This document shows, piece by piece, positions 35,281-46,160 of a DNA stretch of 64,000 nucleotides. The stretch comes from Nectonema munidae (Eukaryota > Nematomorpha > Nectonematoida > Nectonematidae), in assembly GCA_030549495.1 (NCBI GenBank), contig JAUIRK010000917.1:310001-374000 (forward strand). The letters run 5' to 3'. Under the pieces are notes generated by a model that was given only the letters and a program-made list of their open reading frames with translations, did no database searches and had not been told where the DNA came from. Each line of letters starts with the position of its first letter. Position 1 is the stretch's first letter. Position numbers and translations under genes: made by a program.

Positions 35281-35567
35281 CCGGCACGACGGAATGTATC
35301 TTGTTCCTAAATAAAAAAAATATGATTATAAAAGGTATATGCTACAAAAATAGAAGCGTTTGAAGGCATGCAATATCTTATATATTATTAATAAATAATA
35401 TTTGATACATGTTATAGGGGTTAAGAAAGATATACATAATTTAAGGCATGCTAGGTTAGGAACAATCTACCCTGGAATTTGACTCCATCCCTAAATGTAG
35501 TCCCTAGGATATATGTTTTAAAATTGGAATGTATAGATGTATAGACGGTCCTACAAGCAGACTCCTA

Positions 35568-35646
35568 CAGTCATGATTGGGTTTCGAACCCAGACCATTT
35601 GGATCAAGACCCTACGTTTTCACTACTAAGCAACCTGCCGACTATA
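35568..35646 (-). mobile_element. tRNA-like SINE, family 2, minus-strand copy
   Basis: The minus strand reads a tRNA-like head: GGCAGGTTGCTTAGTAGTG (A-box region) and GGTTCGAAACCC (B-box), in the spacing of a tRNA gene. No clear acceptor stem closes it, so a SINE is likelier than a functional tRNA gene. Confidence 0.5.
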
Positions 35647-35649
35647 TAT

Positions 35650-35745
35650 TGATCCAGACGGTCTGGTTTCAATTCCCAATCTTGACTATCATTATCATCT
35701 GTCCAGCAATGGAAGATTATTCTTCTCTATAGATGCGATACCAAC
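35650..35745 (+). mobile_element. tRNA-like SINE, family 2, plus-strand copy
   Basis: It has a B-box-like GGTTTCAATTCC followed by a tail TGTCCAGCAATGGAAGATT. The tail recurs at 49950-50000 (TGTCCAGGTATGGAAGATT, then TAGATACCGACAA). It lies head-to-head with the preceding minus copy. Confidence 0.5.
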
Positions 35746-35989
35746 AACTAAAAAAAGAACAACTTTGGGAATATGACATTTTTATGCTTTCTAAAAACAA
35801 AAAAAAATAATTTTGATACAACTTTTTGCAAAAAACTGTTGAAACCTGAAGTTTCATTAGGCAAGATTCTTATTTTTGTCAAAATTTCTGCTCCTTTTTG
35901 ATTTGGATGACATTGATCTTTAAGTTTAATTCTGGAAGATTTTTTTTCATTTATCACCCGCACTTTAAAATTTCTATACCCGCACTTGC

Positions 35990-36925
35990 CTGCCCAAAAT
36001 TTTCAAGGTTGAGTACCTGCGGGCGTCCAGCGTAAGATTCTCTTACACACCCTCAATATTACTATAAATCCATCGCTACCTATATATATGCACCACGAAA
36101 TATTAAAAGAAAGTATATGCTTTAATCTCAAAAAAACTTTTTACCCTAAGCAAGAATCAAATGGAAATTGATTGTAAAGGTAGTTCCTACCTATACTCTT
36201 TTGATATTTTTACATGCTTCTATCTAGGATCTAGACATTCTAGAGAGTGAAGCGTAGTTCATATGCTTTTCCTCTCTTCATCGTGGTAATTAAGGTAAAC
36301 TGGCCATGTTAAATGATGCGCATTACTGCTATAAATTCCTACATATAAGTATAGAGGTTTGTTAAGATGGAGATATTAGATCTAAAAAAACTTGACTGCG
36401 TGAAAGAGTTAATTTCATTTTACATGCGGTGTGTTTTATCTTTCAAAATTGATTTATATATTTTTTTATTGAGGAACATTAAATTTTGCAGTATATAAAG
36501 ATGAGCTTAATGGCTTTTATGATGCATTTCCAAGTTTTATTCCTTTTCAGGCACAATAAAGCGTCTTCTTTTATGCAGCACGGTATACTTTTTTCTACAC
36601 TCATCAAAGAGATTTATTTATACTGCTAATTTTTCAAGAAAAAAAAATTGTAAAGTAAATCGTGAAAATGATCAAAGACGCATTCGAATAATACCTTTGG
36701 TTTTAAGTTTATCAATTAAAAATGAACGAAATTTGAGAGCTCTAGAAAAGTGGTGAATTGTTCACGCAGTGAAGAACAGCAAATCTTTTAGCATATACTT
36801 TTAGTTGGTCTAGATATGTGCATTCACTCTTTGGCGAAACAAGTCAAAACTATTTGATATTTTGAGAATTTTATACCATTTTTGCATGCTTCACTCCCTT
36901 GAAATCTTTTGACATATAGTTGAAA
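35990..36925. other. AT-rich interval, no recognised gene
   Basis: Nothing nameable was found on either strand. Confidence 0.4.
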
Positions 36926-36929
36926 TTAA

Positions 36930-37062
36930 CCCATTTAGGACCAATGTTCCTATTTTGGAACATAAGTAATTTCATCTTCGTCTGCTTTTTTCAATGACTT
37001 TGAATATAAATCGTCTGCGTTTTTTTTTTAGATATCGTCTGCTTTGCTTGGTCTTAAATGGG
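36930..37062 (+). mobile_element. piggyBac-type MITE, copy 3 (133 bp, TTAA flanks)
   Basis: TTAA lies at 36926-36929 and 37063-37066. The ends are CCCATTTAGGACCAATG and TTGGTCTTAAATGGG. It differs from copy 2 at only a few positions, so the two are young relative to the transposase relics. Confidence 0.9.
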
Positions 37063-37069
37063 TTAAGAC

Positions 37070-38260
37070 GAATACATATTGTAGACTTGTGACGCAAGTA
37101 AAATATTAGTTATTTTTTATGTCCTTTCACTGGAGTATGTATATTTAGCTAAGTTAATATTTCTTATAACGTCATATATTTAACATACACCGAAATCAGC
37201 AATATCAACCTACAGTTTATTTTGTAAATCTATGATAGAACAGACAAAATGAATTAGTAAAAGGATAAATTTTAGAAGAGGATTTAGAAATTGCAAATAT
37301 TTGATTTGCTCAACAGCGAAGAATATGTTTGGATGACGGAGGTTTCTTTCACCCAATCATATTCCATACGTTCACTTTCTATCGTTTTGCGTTGTAAAGT
37401 TTTTACACATCTGTTTTTAGTCATGGTCAGTAAAAATTTAAGAGTTAGTTTCATGTAGATAAAAACAAGTAAACTGCAAAATATATTATAAATTCTACAT
37501 TTTTTGGCTTAATATTGTCTTAATTTATTTAATCGGTGTTTAATTCGCTCAAAATACTTTCTTTGTCATTAAGTTAACTTTCACAGGTGACTTAACACCA
37601 AACACTTTCTCTCATTTTAAAATCTTATCCATACACTACAAATTGAACATACTCAATTTGATCAAAATATTTTCCAACTCTAGATTTAAATAGCGGTTAC
37701 TGTTTAACTTTGATTAATTTTTAGTCACTTATTTTTTTTATGATTTTTGAATAGTTTTCGTCCGATTTAGATAATCGACCTTTCTCTATTTAATCAATAG
37801 GGTATTTTTGTCGATATATACACAATTAATTAATACTACATTTCAAAGTCGTTAAAATGGTATTATATTTAGTTAATTCGATGTTACATTGAGTTTTATA
37901 TATTTAATTAAAACCAATAGATAAAATATTTTTCTTTCTTGATATAAAAATGGCTTTTTCAATTTCATAAATAGGGATGGGACCAAATTTCTACTCAAAG
38001 CAACCTCAGGTCATGTTTGCCAAACACCCATAAAATTTAAATTTATAAATTTTTATTTCTCATGAAATTTTTCAATAATAACCTAATAGATGGGTTATGG
38101 GTTAATTATTATATATTAAATGATAAATAATAATTAATTCAGCAATAAAATTTTTATATAAAATAATTGTAAAATGACAAAATGAAAAATATTACTAGAT
38201 GCTACTTTAACTAAACCGAGACTAAACCTTTTTCTTATTTTAACCTTTCCTTCTTTTAAA
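37070..38260. other. AT-rich interval, no recognised gene
   Basis: A short stretch at 37530-37580 resembles part of repeat R2 (TTTAATTCGCTCAAAATAC). Nothing else is seen. Confidence 0.4.
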
Positions 38261-38287
38261 TAATGTCCAACAAATTTTTGCTACAAG

Positions 38288-39049
38288 GGTAATGTTGCAC
38301 TATCCGTGCATTGATGAAAAGCAATTTTAATTGGAAAGAAGTTGTTCAATGATATAATGCTTTCATATGTCAATCTTTTCTTGAATGCGATTATAGTTTG
38401 AGTATCGGACTATACGTGCATTGTAGCAAATACAGTCTATGCCTGCCTCCATAATACGAGTATATCTACATGATACACATCCTACCAAATAGAGCAACAC
38501 AGTCTGTGTTTCTCTCTCTTCACTACTATATACACACACATACAAATTGAAGACCAGTATTATGGACAATACAGGCATAAGTGCAACATGGACGAGATAT
38601 TTAAAAAGAGGAAGTGATAAGACAATATTAAATTTGTGCTGAAATTTTAATCAAGAGTTATTGAATTTTCAAGACGCAATAACATTTGTGAAATACCCTC
38701 TCCTTCACTGTTTTCATTTCAAAAGTTTGTTTTTCGCTTGTACTCTTTTCTCTCAAATGTTTTCTATCCCATATAGTATAAGAGAGCGTCCCTGTCTCAT
38801 ACAGCTCATCCTCTCTTCATCACAGCATTATGCATAGACACGTTACATCGCACTATATGTGTATCATGTAGATATACTCGTATTATGGAGGCAGGCATGC
38901 ACTGTATTTGCTACAATGCACGTATAGTGCGATACTCAAACTATAATCGCATTCAAGAAAAGATTGACATATGAAAGCATTATATCAGTGAACAACTTCT
39001 TTCCAATTAAAATTGCTTTTCATCAATGCACGGATAGTGCAACATTACC
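38288..39049. mobile_element. foldback element: two ~192-bp near-identical inverted arms
   Basis: The left arm (38288-38478) and right arm (38857-39049) are near-perfect reverse complements that begin GGTAATGTTGCAC and end GTGCAACATTACC. They enclose about 380 bp of unique sequence. No open frame of note is present, so it is non-autonomous. Arm similarity suggests recent insertion or gene conversion. No clear target duplication is seen (flanks CAAG and AAAAGG). Confidence 0.85.
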
Positions 39050-39124
39050 AAAAGGCCTCCTATTTTTTGTTATTTGCGTTTTCGTAAATATATGTACCTA
39101 TTATCTGTATATATAAAATCACAA

Positions 39125-40884
39125 TACATGTACAAATAAAAGTATGAAAAAACAAATTTAATTTTTATATTTATGTTTTTTTCTGTGAATATTTTCTTTT
39201 TCTTCTCTATACAATGTCCAACAATAGTCAGCCAGCATATTCCGGCTCGATTTTCCTTTGTAGCGCTTTTCAATTTTTGAAATATCTTTGTGAAACCTTT
39301 CCCCATGTTCCTAGCTTACATCTGATAGATTTTCAGAAAAAAACGGCAAGTGGGAATCCAAAAAATGGACCTTTAGAGACATGCGACAACCAAGCTTTTC
39401 ATAGGCTTTAATTAATTGAGGGACAATTAATTCGTAGTCTTCAGATTTATGGCGTCCTAAAAAATATTTGCAAACATTTTTGAGACTTTCATTCAAATCA
39501 GCATTAGCTTCCAACTCATGGGTCTCGTCAAAGTTTTCATTCTCCATCAATTGCCGTATTTGGGATCCAACTAAAATGCCCTCTTTCAATTTTGCATCAC
39601 TTATTATTAAAAATTTGGCTTTCAAGTATTAAAAACTGAAGCCATCATGCTTGAGGGTTTTAAGAAATTGTTTAACCAACCCGAGTTTAATGTGAAGAAA
39701 CGGCAATATAATTTTTTCTTTATTTACTAAAGGCTTTTTTACTATATTTCCAAAGCCTATTTCAGATATCGATCTTTCTGGCCAAAGTTTTTGTTTGTAA
39801 TGTTTGTTAGAATCTCGAGAATTCCATAGGCACAGAAAACACCTAAATTTAGTGTAACCTGTTTGCAAACCGTTTGAAATTGCCACTACTTTTAAATCCG
39901 CACAGAGAAGCCAATTGTGCTCTTTGTATTTTACTTTTTCTAGTATAAATTTCAGGTTTTCATAATTTTCTTTTAAAAAGTCTGAATAAGCTATTGGTAT
40001 TGATGGCAAAGCATTTCCCATATGTAAGAGTACAGCTTTGGTACTATTAACTGAAGAATCAATAAAAAGTCTCCATTTTGAAGCTTCATAAAATAAATTT
40101 AATTTTTTAAAAAGAGTATAAATATTGCTACAGTAGCGCAAATTGTTTTCAAACAAAAATATTTCTTCCAAAACTTCAGACCTTGAACGATATTTTGTTA
40201 TTCTAGTTTCTCTGGTTAAAAGATTCTTTTATTTCAACCGAGAAATTAAAAGTTCACTCTGGTGTTTAGTCAAATTCAAATCTTTAACTAAATCATTTAA
40301 TTCACTTTGATTAAACACCATTGGCTCATTAAATGATGAGTTAGAAAAACAAAATGTTTCATCGCTTCTTTCACTATCAAACTCGGTCTCAGAGCTTTCT
40401 GAAGAAAATTTTGATGAAACTGAAGGCGCAATCGGTATAGGAATCTCTTCAGAATGAGTTACTGGACGAATAGCGAAATTTAAATTTGGATAACTTACTT
40501 TATAGCGCTTTTTAATGTTATACCTACAAAGTATATGTAAATACTAATACAAAAATATTTATAAGCGAAGAAATTACCTCGTAATTCACTCATGCAAAAA
40601 TAGCAGTCTGTGTAATCATCTGTAGGCTCTCTCCAAATCATTGGTATTCCAAATTGTAACTTTTGACTTTTATTTTTAGACCATTTTGACAAAGAATTTA
40701 AAAAAGTAGTACAGCATATATGTGGAGCCCAAGTTTTATCTTGGTCTCCCAATTTATTTCCAAAGTATAATTTTTAAAGTTTTTTAACATAAGGTGTCAT
40801 TTTTCTTTTATTTTTTTTAAATGTAACACAGCCACAAATGTAGCAAAAACTGTCGGGGTTAGTTTTGCATAAATTTCTAGGCAT
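39125..40884 (-). pseudogene. relic of a widespread uncharacterised invertebrate repetitive protein
   Basis: Starting with ATG at 40884, the minus strand reads MPRNLCKTNPDSFCYICG, then GDQDKTWAPHICC and PTDDYTDCYFCM, cysteine pairs suggesting zinc binding. After one likely intron (about 40495-40582) it continues with FNQSELNDLVKDLNLTK, KWRLFIDSSVNSTKAVLLH, CADLKVV, YTKFRCFLCLWNSRD, LPFLHIKLGLVKQFLK, and near the end KVHFLDSHLPFF and ADYCWTLYREE. I know this block order from many arthropod and cnidarian genomes as a multi-copy protein of unknown function. About four in-frame stops make this copy dead, although the frame is otherwise almost unbroken over some 560 codons. Confidence 0.75.
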
Positions 40885-41094
40885 TTTAATATTGACTAAT
40901 TTTAAGCTGCAAAAATAAAAAAAACCAAATTACTAAAAATTTAAGTCATTTTTTAAAAAAAGATTTTTAATATCAAATTTGTAATAAAAAATGCATGAAT
41001 AAAAGTTAGTTTCATTTTTGTAGTTTAAAAAAAAAATTTTTTGTTGGACAGTAATTAAAGAAACAGCTTTGAATTATATATCTCAATAGGACCT

Positions 41095-42110
41095 CTAAAG
41101 TTTACAATTTCGCTATAACCTTTTATTCTGAACTGTTCCTTGCTTGGTAGCTCTACATTCATCAGAAATCCATTTTATGCAATCTATGTTCGAAAACACT
41201 TTTTTCAAAGATTTATTTAGCTCAGAATTTAAGCGATTTCAGAACTGTTCTAATGAAGAGAATCTCCTTGTTGATCTTGTCTTTTTTTAACAATATTGTG
41301 TTGTAGTATCTGGTGATATGAATAGATATGACTTTGAATGTTTGTTAACCAATCCTTTTTCAAAATTAATGTTCTTGATGAAATTATTTATGATCCTCTT
41401 TTTTCAATTAGAAAAGTTTTCGTACTTTATCATCTAAAATACTCTCTCATTCACACCGACGGAAAATTTTTATCAAATTCGATAAACATTTATAAATTTT
41501 TTTGAGAATTTCTAAATCTTCACCGATTGGTACCTGTCATAGTTATGGTAACTCTAAATGATTGAAAATTTTCAGATCACTTTTTTAGTCAATTAATGAT
41601 TAAAATATTAACTAATAAGATAACGGTTTAAATATTTTTACTTCACAATGTATAAGATCTTCTTCTTCACGGTCAGACACTTTTTGAGAAAAGCTATATC
41701 ACCTATTGGTATCTGTCATAGTTATGGTAACTCTAAATGATTGAAAATTTGAAAACGTATGTAAAATAAATGATTAAAATTATATTACAAAGTCTTTTTT
41801 TCTTTCTTTTTGCTATGAAAATCGATCAATGACTTCATCAATTTTGATTTCTATTTTAGGGTGGACTCCAACCTTAATTTTTCTTGAATAGATTGCTGGT
41901 GGGGGTATGCATTCCCCCTATCCCCCCTCTCGGTCCATCCCTGCCTCAAAGGACTACTATATTGCCAATATAAAAGCACTTTATTAAACGATTTACTATT
42001 TTATTTTTCTTATGATCACGCATTCTCATTTCAATGTCTTTCAGTTCCCTTACTTCTCTCATATCCAAATATTTGTACTATAATAAATAACGATTCTAAG
42101 AAAAAACTTG
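41095..42110. repeat. dispersed repeat R2, copy 2
   Basis: Same orientation and block order as 9760-10860. Within it, GGTATCTGTCATAGTTATGG occurs twice (about 41530 and 41710), a local direct duplication. No protein was identified. Confidence 0.55.
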
Positions 42111-42402
42111 ACGAAAGATTTTTTTGGAAAAAAATGATTTTTACCAATTTGATTGACACTTTCACCCCATTTTTACACTGTAATGTTCATAAAGATTACA
42201 AAAATGAAAAACATCGACGATATTGTTTTAATAAATTATAACAAATTTTTTTGAAAAATATAGTATAGATAAAAACTTGCAATATTTTTTAATTTCTTCA
42301 TTAAATGATAAAAAGGAATTCATGAATTTAGGAAAAGAATACGAATCCGAATATTTATTCAAAGATTGTGTTAAAAAATAGGGTTTATAGAACCACAAGA
42401 GC

Positions 42403-42640
42403 AGGGGCGCACATCCTCAAAATTATTGGGGGCGAAATTTTTTTCTTGCAATTTTCAAAATGAGTGGTCTGGAAATACCACGGAAGACCAAATATTCAAG
42501 CAATCCTTTAAAATAGAGTGTACTCAGCGCATACCTAAAGTCCTAAATTTATAAGACTACTTTATATTTTTTTTTACAAAATTTGTGAATTTAAATACTA
42601 TACTTCCAGCGAAAATATTTTAATTAAATTTGCATATTGA
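42403..42640. other. possible hAT-like terminus and AT-rich DNA
   Basis: CAGGGGCGCACATCC at 42403 resembles a hAT terminus, but no partner end was found. The rest is unassigned. Confidence 0.25.
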
Positions 42641-42649
42641 ATATAGTGC

Positions 42650-43250
42650 GCAGAAAAAATGCCCCCAATTAAAAAGTAGGAAAAAATGCCCCAATTAAAA
42701 AGTAGGAAAATATGCCCCCAGTAAAAATGCCCCCGAAAAAAATGCCCCAATTTAAAATTAGGAAAAAATGCCCAACACAAAAAATTATTAATTAAAATTT
42801 TTAAACAAGATATGTCAAATAAAGATTTTTTTAAAAAAAAAGTTAACATTTCATTTAAAACATTTAAAATTTAATTAAAGTAAACTAAAAAACTCAGCAT
42901 ACGACAATTTTTTAAATACAAAAAAAAATTTATAAAACAGCAAATATTTTTGGACTTTGTGTGTATCAGAACACTTTCTAAATATAATTTGTATTTTAAC
43001 TGATTTTAAGAACACATTCCCATAAATCTGCACCTTTGCTATTGTTTTCAAGAACTTTATAAAGAAAAAACCCTATAAATTAAGAAATTTTAGAAATTTA
43101 GCCTTTCAAAACGGTACCAAATAAAAATATTTATATAATTAAAAAAAATCGTGAAAATCAAAAATTAGGGGGCATTTTTTCCTACTTTTTAATTGGGGGT
43201 ATTTATTTCGGCGGCATTTTTTCTGGGGGCATTTTTACCTACAACCATTG
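42650..43250. repeat. inverted minisatellite (AATGCCCCCAATTAAAAAGT unit)
   Basis: The left arm (42655-42775) repeats AAAAATGCCCC(C)AATTAAAAAGTAGG about four times. The right arm (43165-43245) carries GGGGGCATTTTTTCC and CCTACTTTTTAATTGG, its complement. About 390 bp of AT-rich DNA separates them. The open frame at 42598-42849 is a by-product of the repeat. Confidence 0.8.
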
Positions 43251-43499
43251 AATATACTAAAATTTACGAATATTGAAAAATTTGCAACATAATTAACATA
43301 AGAGAGAAAGGAAACAAAATAAACTAATAAAGCAATTTTCACTATTTTAAAATGGAACCGTCTGTTCTCAGAATAATTTTAAAATAATAGGAGGCATAAA
43401 GAATTTAAGTTTATTTGATATTTTCAAGTTTTTATAAGCAGCAAAAGCCAACCTTTAAGTAGCTAGCCCCTATAATTAAAAAATTATTTAAATAACGGT

Positions 43500-43815
43500 C
43501 GACAGACATTTCGCCCCATAGACAATTTGCCCCCTGACAAATTGTCTCATAGGCTATTAGTTTCATCCATCTTTGCTTAGTATGTGTAAAATTATTAAAA
43601 AATTTTATATTCTTTTTATTTTATCTCTATTAAATTAATTCAAATTAATCAATTTATCTCTTAATTTTTTAGAATTGTCCATGAGACAAAATGTTTTATG
43701 AAAATAACGGGGCGAATTGTCCATGAAACAAAATGTCTTATGAAAATATGGGGGCGAATTGTCCATGGGACGAACTGTCTTATGAAAATAATGGGGCGAA
43801 ATGTCCGAGGACCAA
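43500..43815. repeat. tandem minisatellite (~50-bp unit, GGGGCGAATTGTCCATG)
   Basis: Three to four head-to-tail units lie at 43670-43812, each GGGGCGAATTGTCCATG(A/G)(G/A)AC followed by AAAATGT(C/T)TTATGAAAAT. One inverted partner (CGCCCCATAGACAATTTGCC) lies at 43510-43545. The minus-strand frame with repeated DNSP.YFHKT is an artefact of the tandem units. Confidence 0.85.
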
Positions 43816-44315
43816 ACTAACATAAATCAAAGTATACGAGAAAAGAAAATCATTGCGTTTTTTTGAATATTTGTTTACAAATAAAATTCTGACAGCTGTC
43901 ATAAATAGATCAAGTACATTTTTAACAACTGAAACATTTTGTTTCGATATTATATTTTTATTATAATAATCAACTAATTTTCTTAAAAAAAGTGATTTGA
44001 TTATGTACAGTGTTACTTATAAAATTTAACAATCGAACATTATAAAAAATATCTCTGCTCAAATATTAAGCAAATAGAGTATTCTTGCTTTTAAAATGAA
44101 GATAATCAAAAAATTCATACCCAAATAACTATTTAAAAAAATTTCTTGACTTAAAAAAATTAAATTTTCAAATGTTACAAAATGTAGCAAACGTAGTGAT
44201 AAAGATTAAGTGACTTTTGTTGAAAAAAAATTCTTAGCGCGAGTCTAACAATATTCATTGATATAAAATTGTAACGATTGAAAACTATTTTAATTTAACT
44301 CTAAATGGAAATTAG
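43816..44315. other. AT-rich interval, no recognised gene
   Basis: Nothing nameable on either strand. Confidence 0.4.
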
Positions 44316-44323
44316 ACAGAAGC

Positions 44324-44520
44324 AGTGGTGTAGCCAAAAAAAAGTTGATAGAAGGGGCGCAATTTAAAAACAAAAAACTTGCGCAACATTATTTATACTT
44401 TCTTGATCCTTTCATTGGAGAAATTTTCAAAAACTTATATCGCATAAGTTTCATGGAAGCACCACTAGGTACATAGGAGTGTGGGCACGGCCCCTCATGC
44501 CCAGCCTAGCTACGTCACTG
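44324..44520 (+). mobile_element. hAT MITE, family 2 (197 bp)
   Basis: It starts CAGTGGTGTAGCC and ends CCTAGCTACGTCACTG, imperfect inverted ends. It is flanked by GACAGAAG (44316-44323) and GAGAGAAG (44521-44528), an 8-bp duplication with one mismatch. The terminus matches the type seen at position 309. Confidence 0.8.
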
Positions 44521-44569
44521 GAGAGAAGAGAGCTGAATGAGATAGGAAGGTAAACGGAGAAGGATTGGC

Positions 44570-44712
44570 GAAGGAGAAGCATTGGCGATTTTTCTTTTTT
44601 TTTATGTTGCCGCAAACTTGTTCATGTGGGTTCTAGGAGAAGCATTGGCGAAGGAGAAGCATTGGCGATTTTTCTTTTTTTTTTCTTGCCGCAAACTTGT
44701 TCATGTGCACTG
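44570..44712 (+). repeat. ~78-bp tandem duplication
   Basis: GAAGGAGAAGCATTGGCG, a T-run, and GCCGCAAACTTGTTCATGTG occur twice in succession. The copies are nearly identical, so the duplication is recent. It lies just upstream of the FLYWCH-MULE copy. Confidence 0.85.
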
Positions 44713-44902
44713 CCACTATCACACAATTCTTTTTTTTCCTCATCACTTTTCTTGCTCGTTCTCAGGATAAAACACTTTGCTTGCGCATATGGTTATCATT
44801 CATCTTTTTTCTCTCATACTACTATTTATTTTGTAAATCTTCACCATTATTTTTCTAATCATTTTACTTATGTACTTTTTTTTCTTCAATACAGTTATTA
44901 AG

Positions 44903-46160
44903 ATGTATATTGATGGATATAATTATTTTAAAAAAAGGGAGTATTTGAAGACTATTCACTATTACTGTACGAGATCATCTTGCTCAGGTTTGTCTTTTTT
45001 CTTATTTTTTGAATTCAATTTAATTAATTTTAAATAGACTGTCTCGATTTTTACACTTTTACTTTTTTAAAATTAGAAATCAAATTTTTTACACTGACTT
45101 GTTTAAAATTTTTAAACCTTGACAAAAGGGCTGGAGGCTCGTAAGGCAATGGAAATGATTGTTCCAAGTTCAAGCCTGCCTCTGCCGAAAACTCATAGCT
45201 TGATGTGAGCGGTGCTTCTGCGCCTTATCAATGAAAATACCACACCACATTTAAACCTTTTCTGTCAGATTAGATAGATACATTGCAAAAAAATAATTTC
45301 TTTATAAAATTTTCAAAGGTAATTATAGAGCAAGTTGTATGTCGAATACTATCTGTATATGCTTATTATTACAAATAATGATATTTTTTCTTAACATATA
45401 AAAAATTTTTTTATAGGTAGGATTATATATCAGAAAAATCCCGCTTCACCACTGAAGGTTGTTTCACACAATCATGACAAAATTAGTGAAAGAATATTAG
45501 AATTTAATAAAAATATAAAAGAAGAAGCAAGGTTCTCAATGAAGGCACCTATAGTCATATTTATCAGTAAGTTTTTTTAGTAAAAAATGTTTTATAATAA
45601 AAATAATCTTTTAGGGATAATTTATCGATATTGTCTCAAAGTGATAGAGAGGGTATATTTTCTAAACAAACTATTCTACGTAGAATACGCTATAACAAGA
45701 AAAGAATTCAACCTCCAAAGTTGATAAATTTTGACATACCGGAATACTATCACAAAGTAAATGGGGCACCTTTTTTTACAAGTCGACAGACTTATTCCAA
45801 CAAATAAAAGACTGATAGTATTTTCTGGAAAGGTTTTAATTTATTTAAAACAGGTAAGCAATATTGAAAATATCTACATTGATGGAACGTTTAAAAAAGC
45901 TCCAAATATGTTTCATCAAATTATAACTATTCATACATTCCATAATAAAATTCAACTTCCAATACTCTACTCTCTTGCGTGTGATAAGAAAGAAGATACC
46001 TACAGGTTTTTATAATTAATTAAAAATTTTTGTTTTTATTGTAAAATTTTAGAGAAATTTATCAAGTTTTAAAAGTCAACATAGACGTTTCACAGATAAA
46101 AACAATTACATCTGATTTTGAAAGCGCAATCATATCTTCAAACAAAAAAGTTTGGCACAT
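44903..46160 (+). pseudogene. FLYWCH-MULE transposase copy with recognisable introns
   Basis: Exon 1 (44903-44987) gives YIDGYNYFKKREYLKTIHYY and CTRSSCSG of a FLYWCH finger. Exon 2 (45417-45566) gives RIIYQKNPASP and the zinc ligands SHNHD. Exon 3 (45615-46005) gives QVDRLIPTNKRLIVFSGK and the MULE catalytic start IYIDGTFKKAPNMFHQI. Exon 4 (46053-46160) gives REIYQVLK and ITSDFESAII, with the second catalytic Asp. Junctions have GT...AG ends and keep phase: TCAG|GTTTGT, ATCA|GTAAGT, ACAG|GTTTTT. One frame change lies in a T-run in exon 3, and the 3' half of the gene is missing after 46160. A SINE sits in intron 1. Confidence 0.8.
45130..45250 (+). mobile_element. tRNA-derived SINE, family 1, copy D (in MULE intron)
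   Basis: A diverged copy with CTCGTAAGGCAATGG (head), AAGTTCAAGCC (B-box region), TAGCTTGATGTGAG, and the tail CTGCGCCTTATCAATGAAAA. It is located inside the first intron of the FLYWCH-MULE copy. Confidence 0.5.

Larger units (their letters stand above)
38264..41050. mobile_element. candidate TIR element carrying an uncharacterised repetitive protein family
   Basis: Short terminal inverted repeats are visible: TGTCCAACAAATTTTTG at the left and TTTTTTGTTGGACA at the right. They enclose the gene relic at 39125-40884 and a nested foldback element (38288-39049). The flanks AATAAT and AGTAAT are a possible 6-bp target duplication with one mismatch. The element class is not recognised. The boundaries are inferred from one copy only. 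Confidence 0.45.

Noticed and set aside
35568-35646. A functional tRNA gene
   Set aside because: A- and B-box-like motifs are present but I could not close the acceptor stem, and the neighbouring SINE copy suggests a tRNA-derived repeat.
42598-42849. ORF rich in Gly/Phe/His (GHFFRGHFYWGHIF)
   Set aside because: It is produced by the AATGCCCC minisatellite.
43635-43823. ORF with repeated DNSP.YFHKT units, seeming a repeat protein
   Set aside because: The repetition comes from the tandem minisatellite. There is no start context or other coding support.
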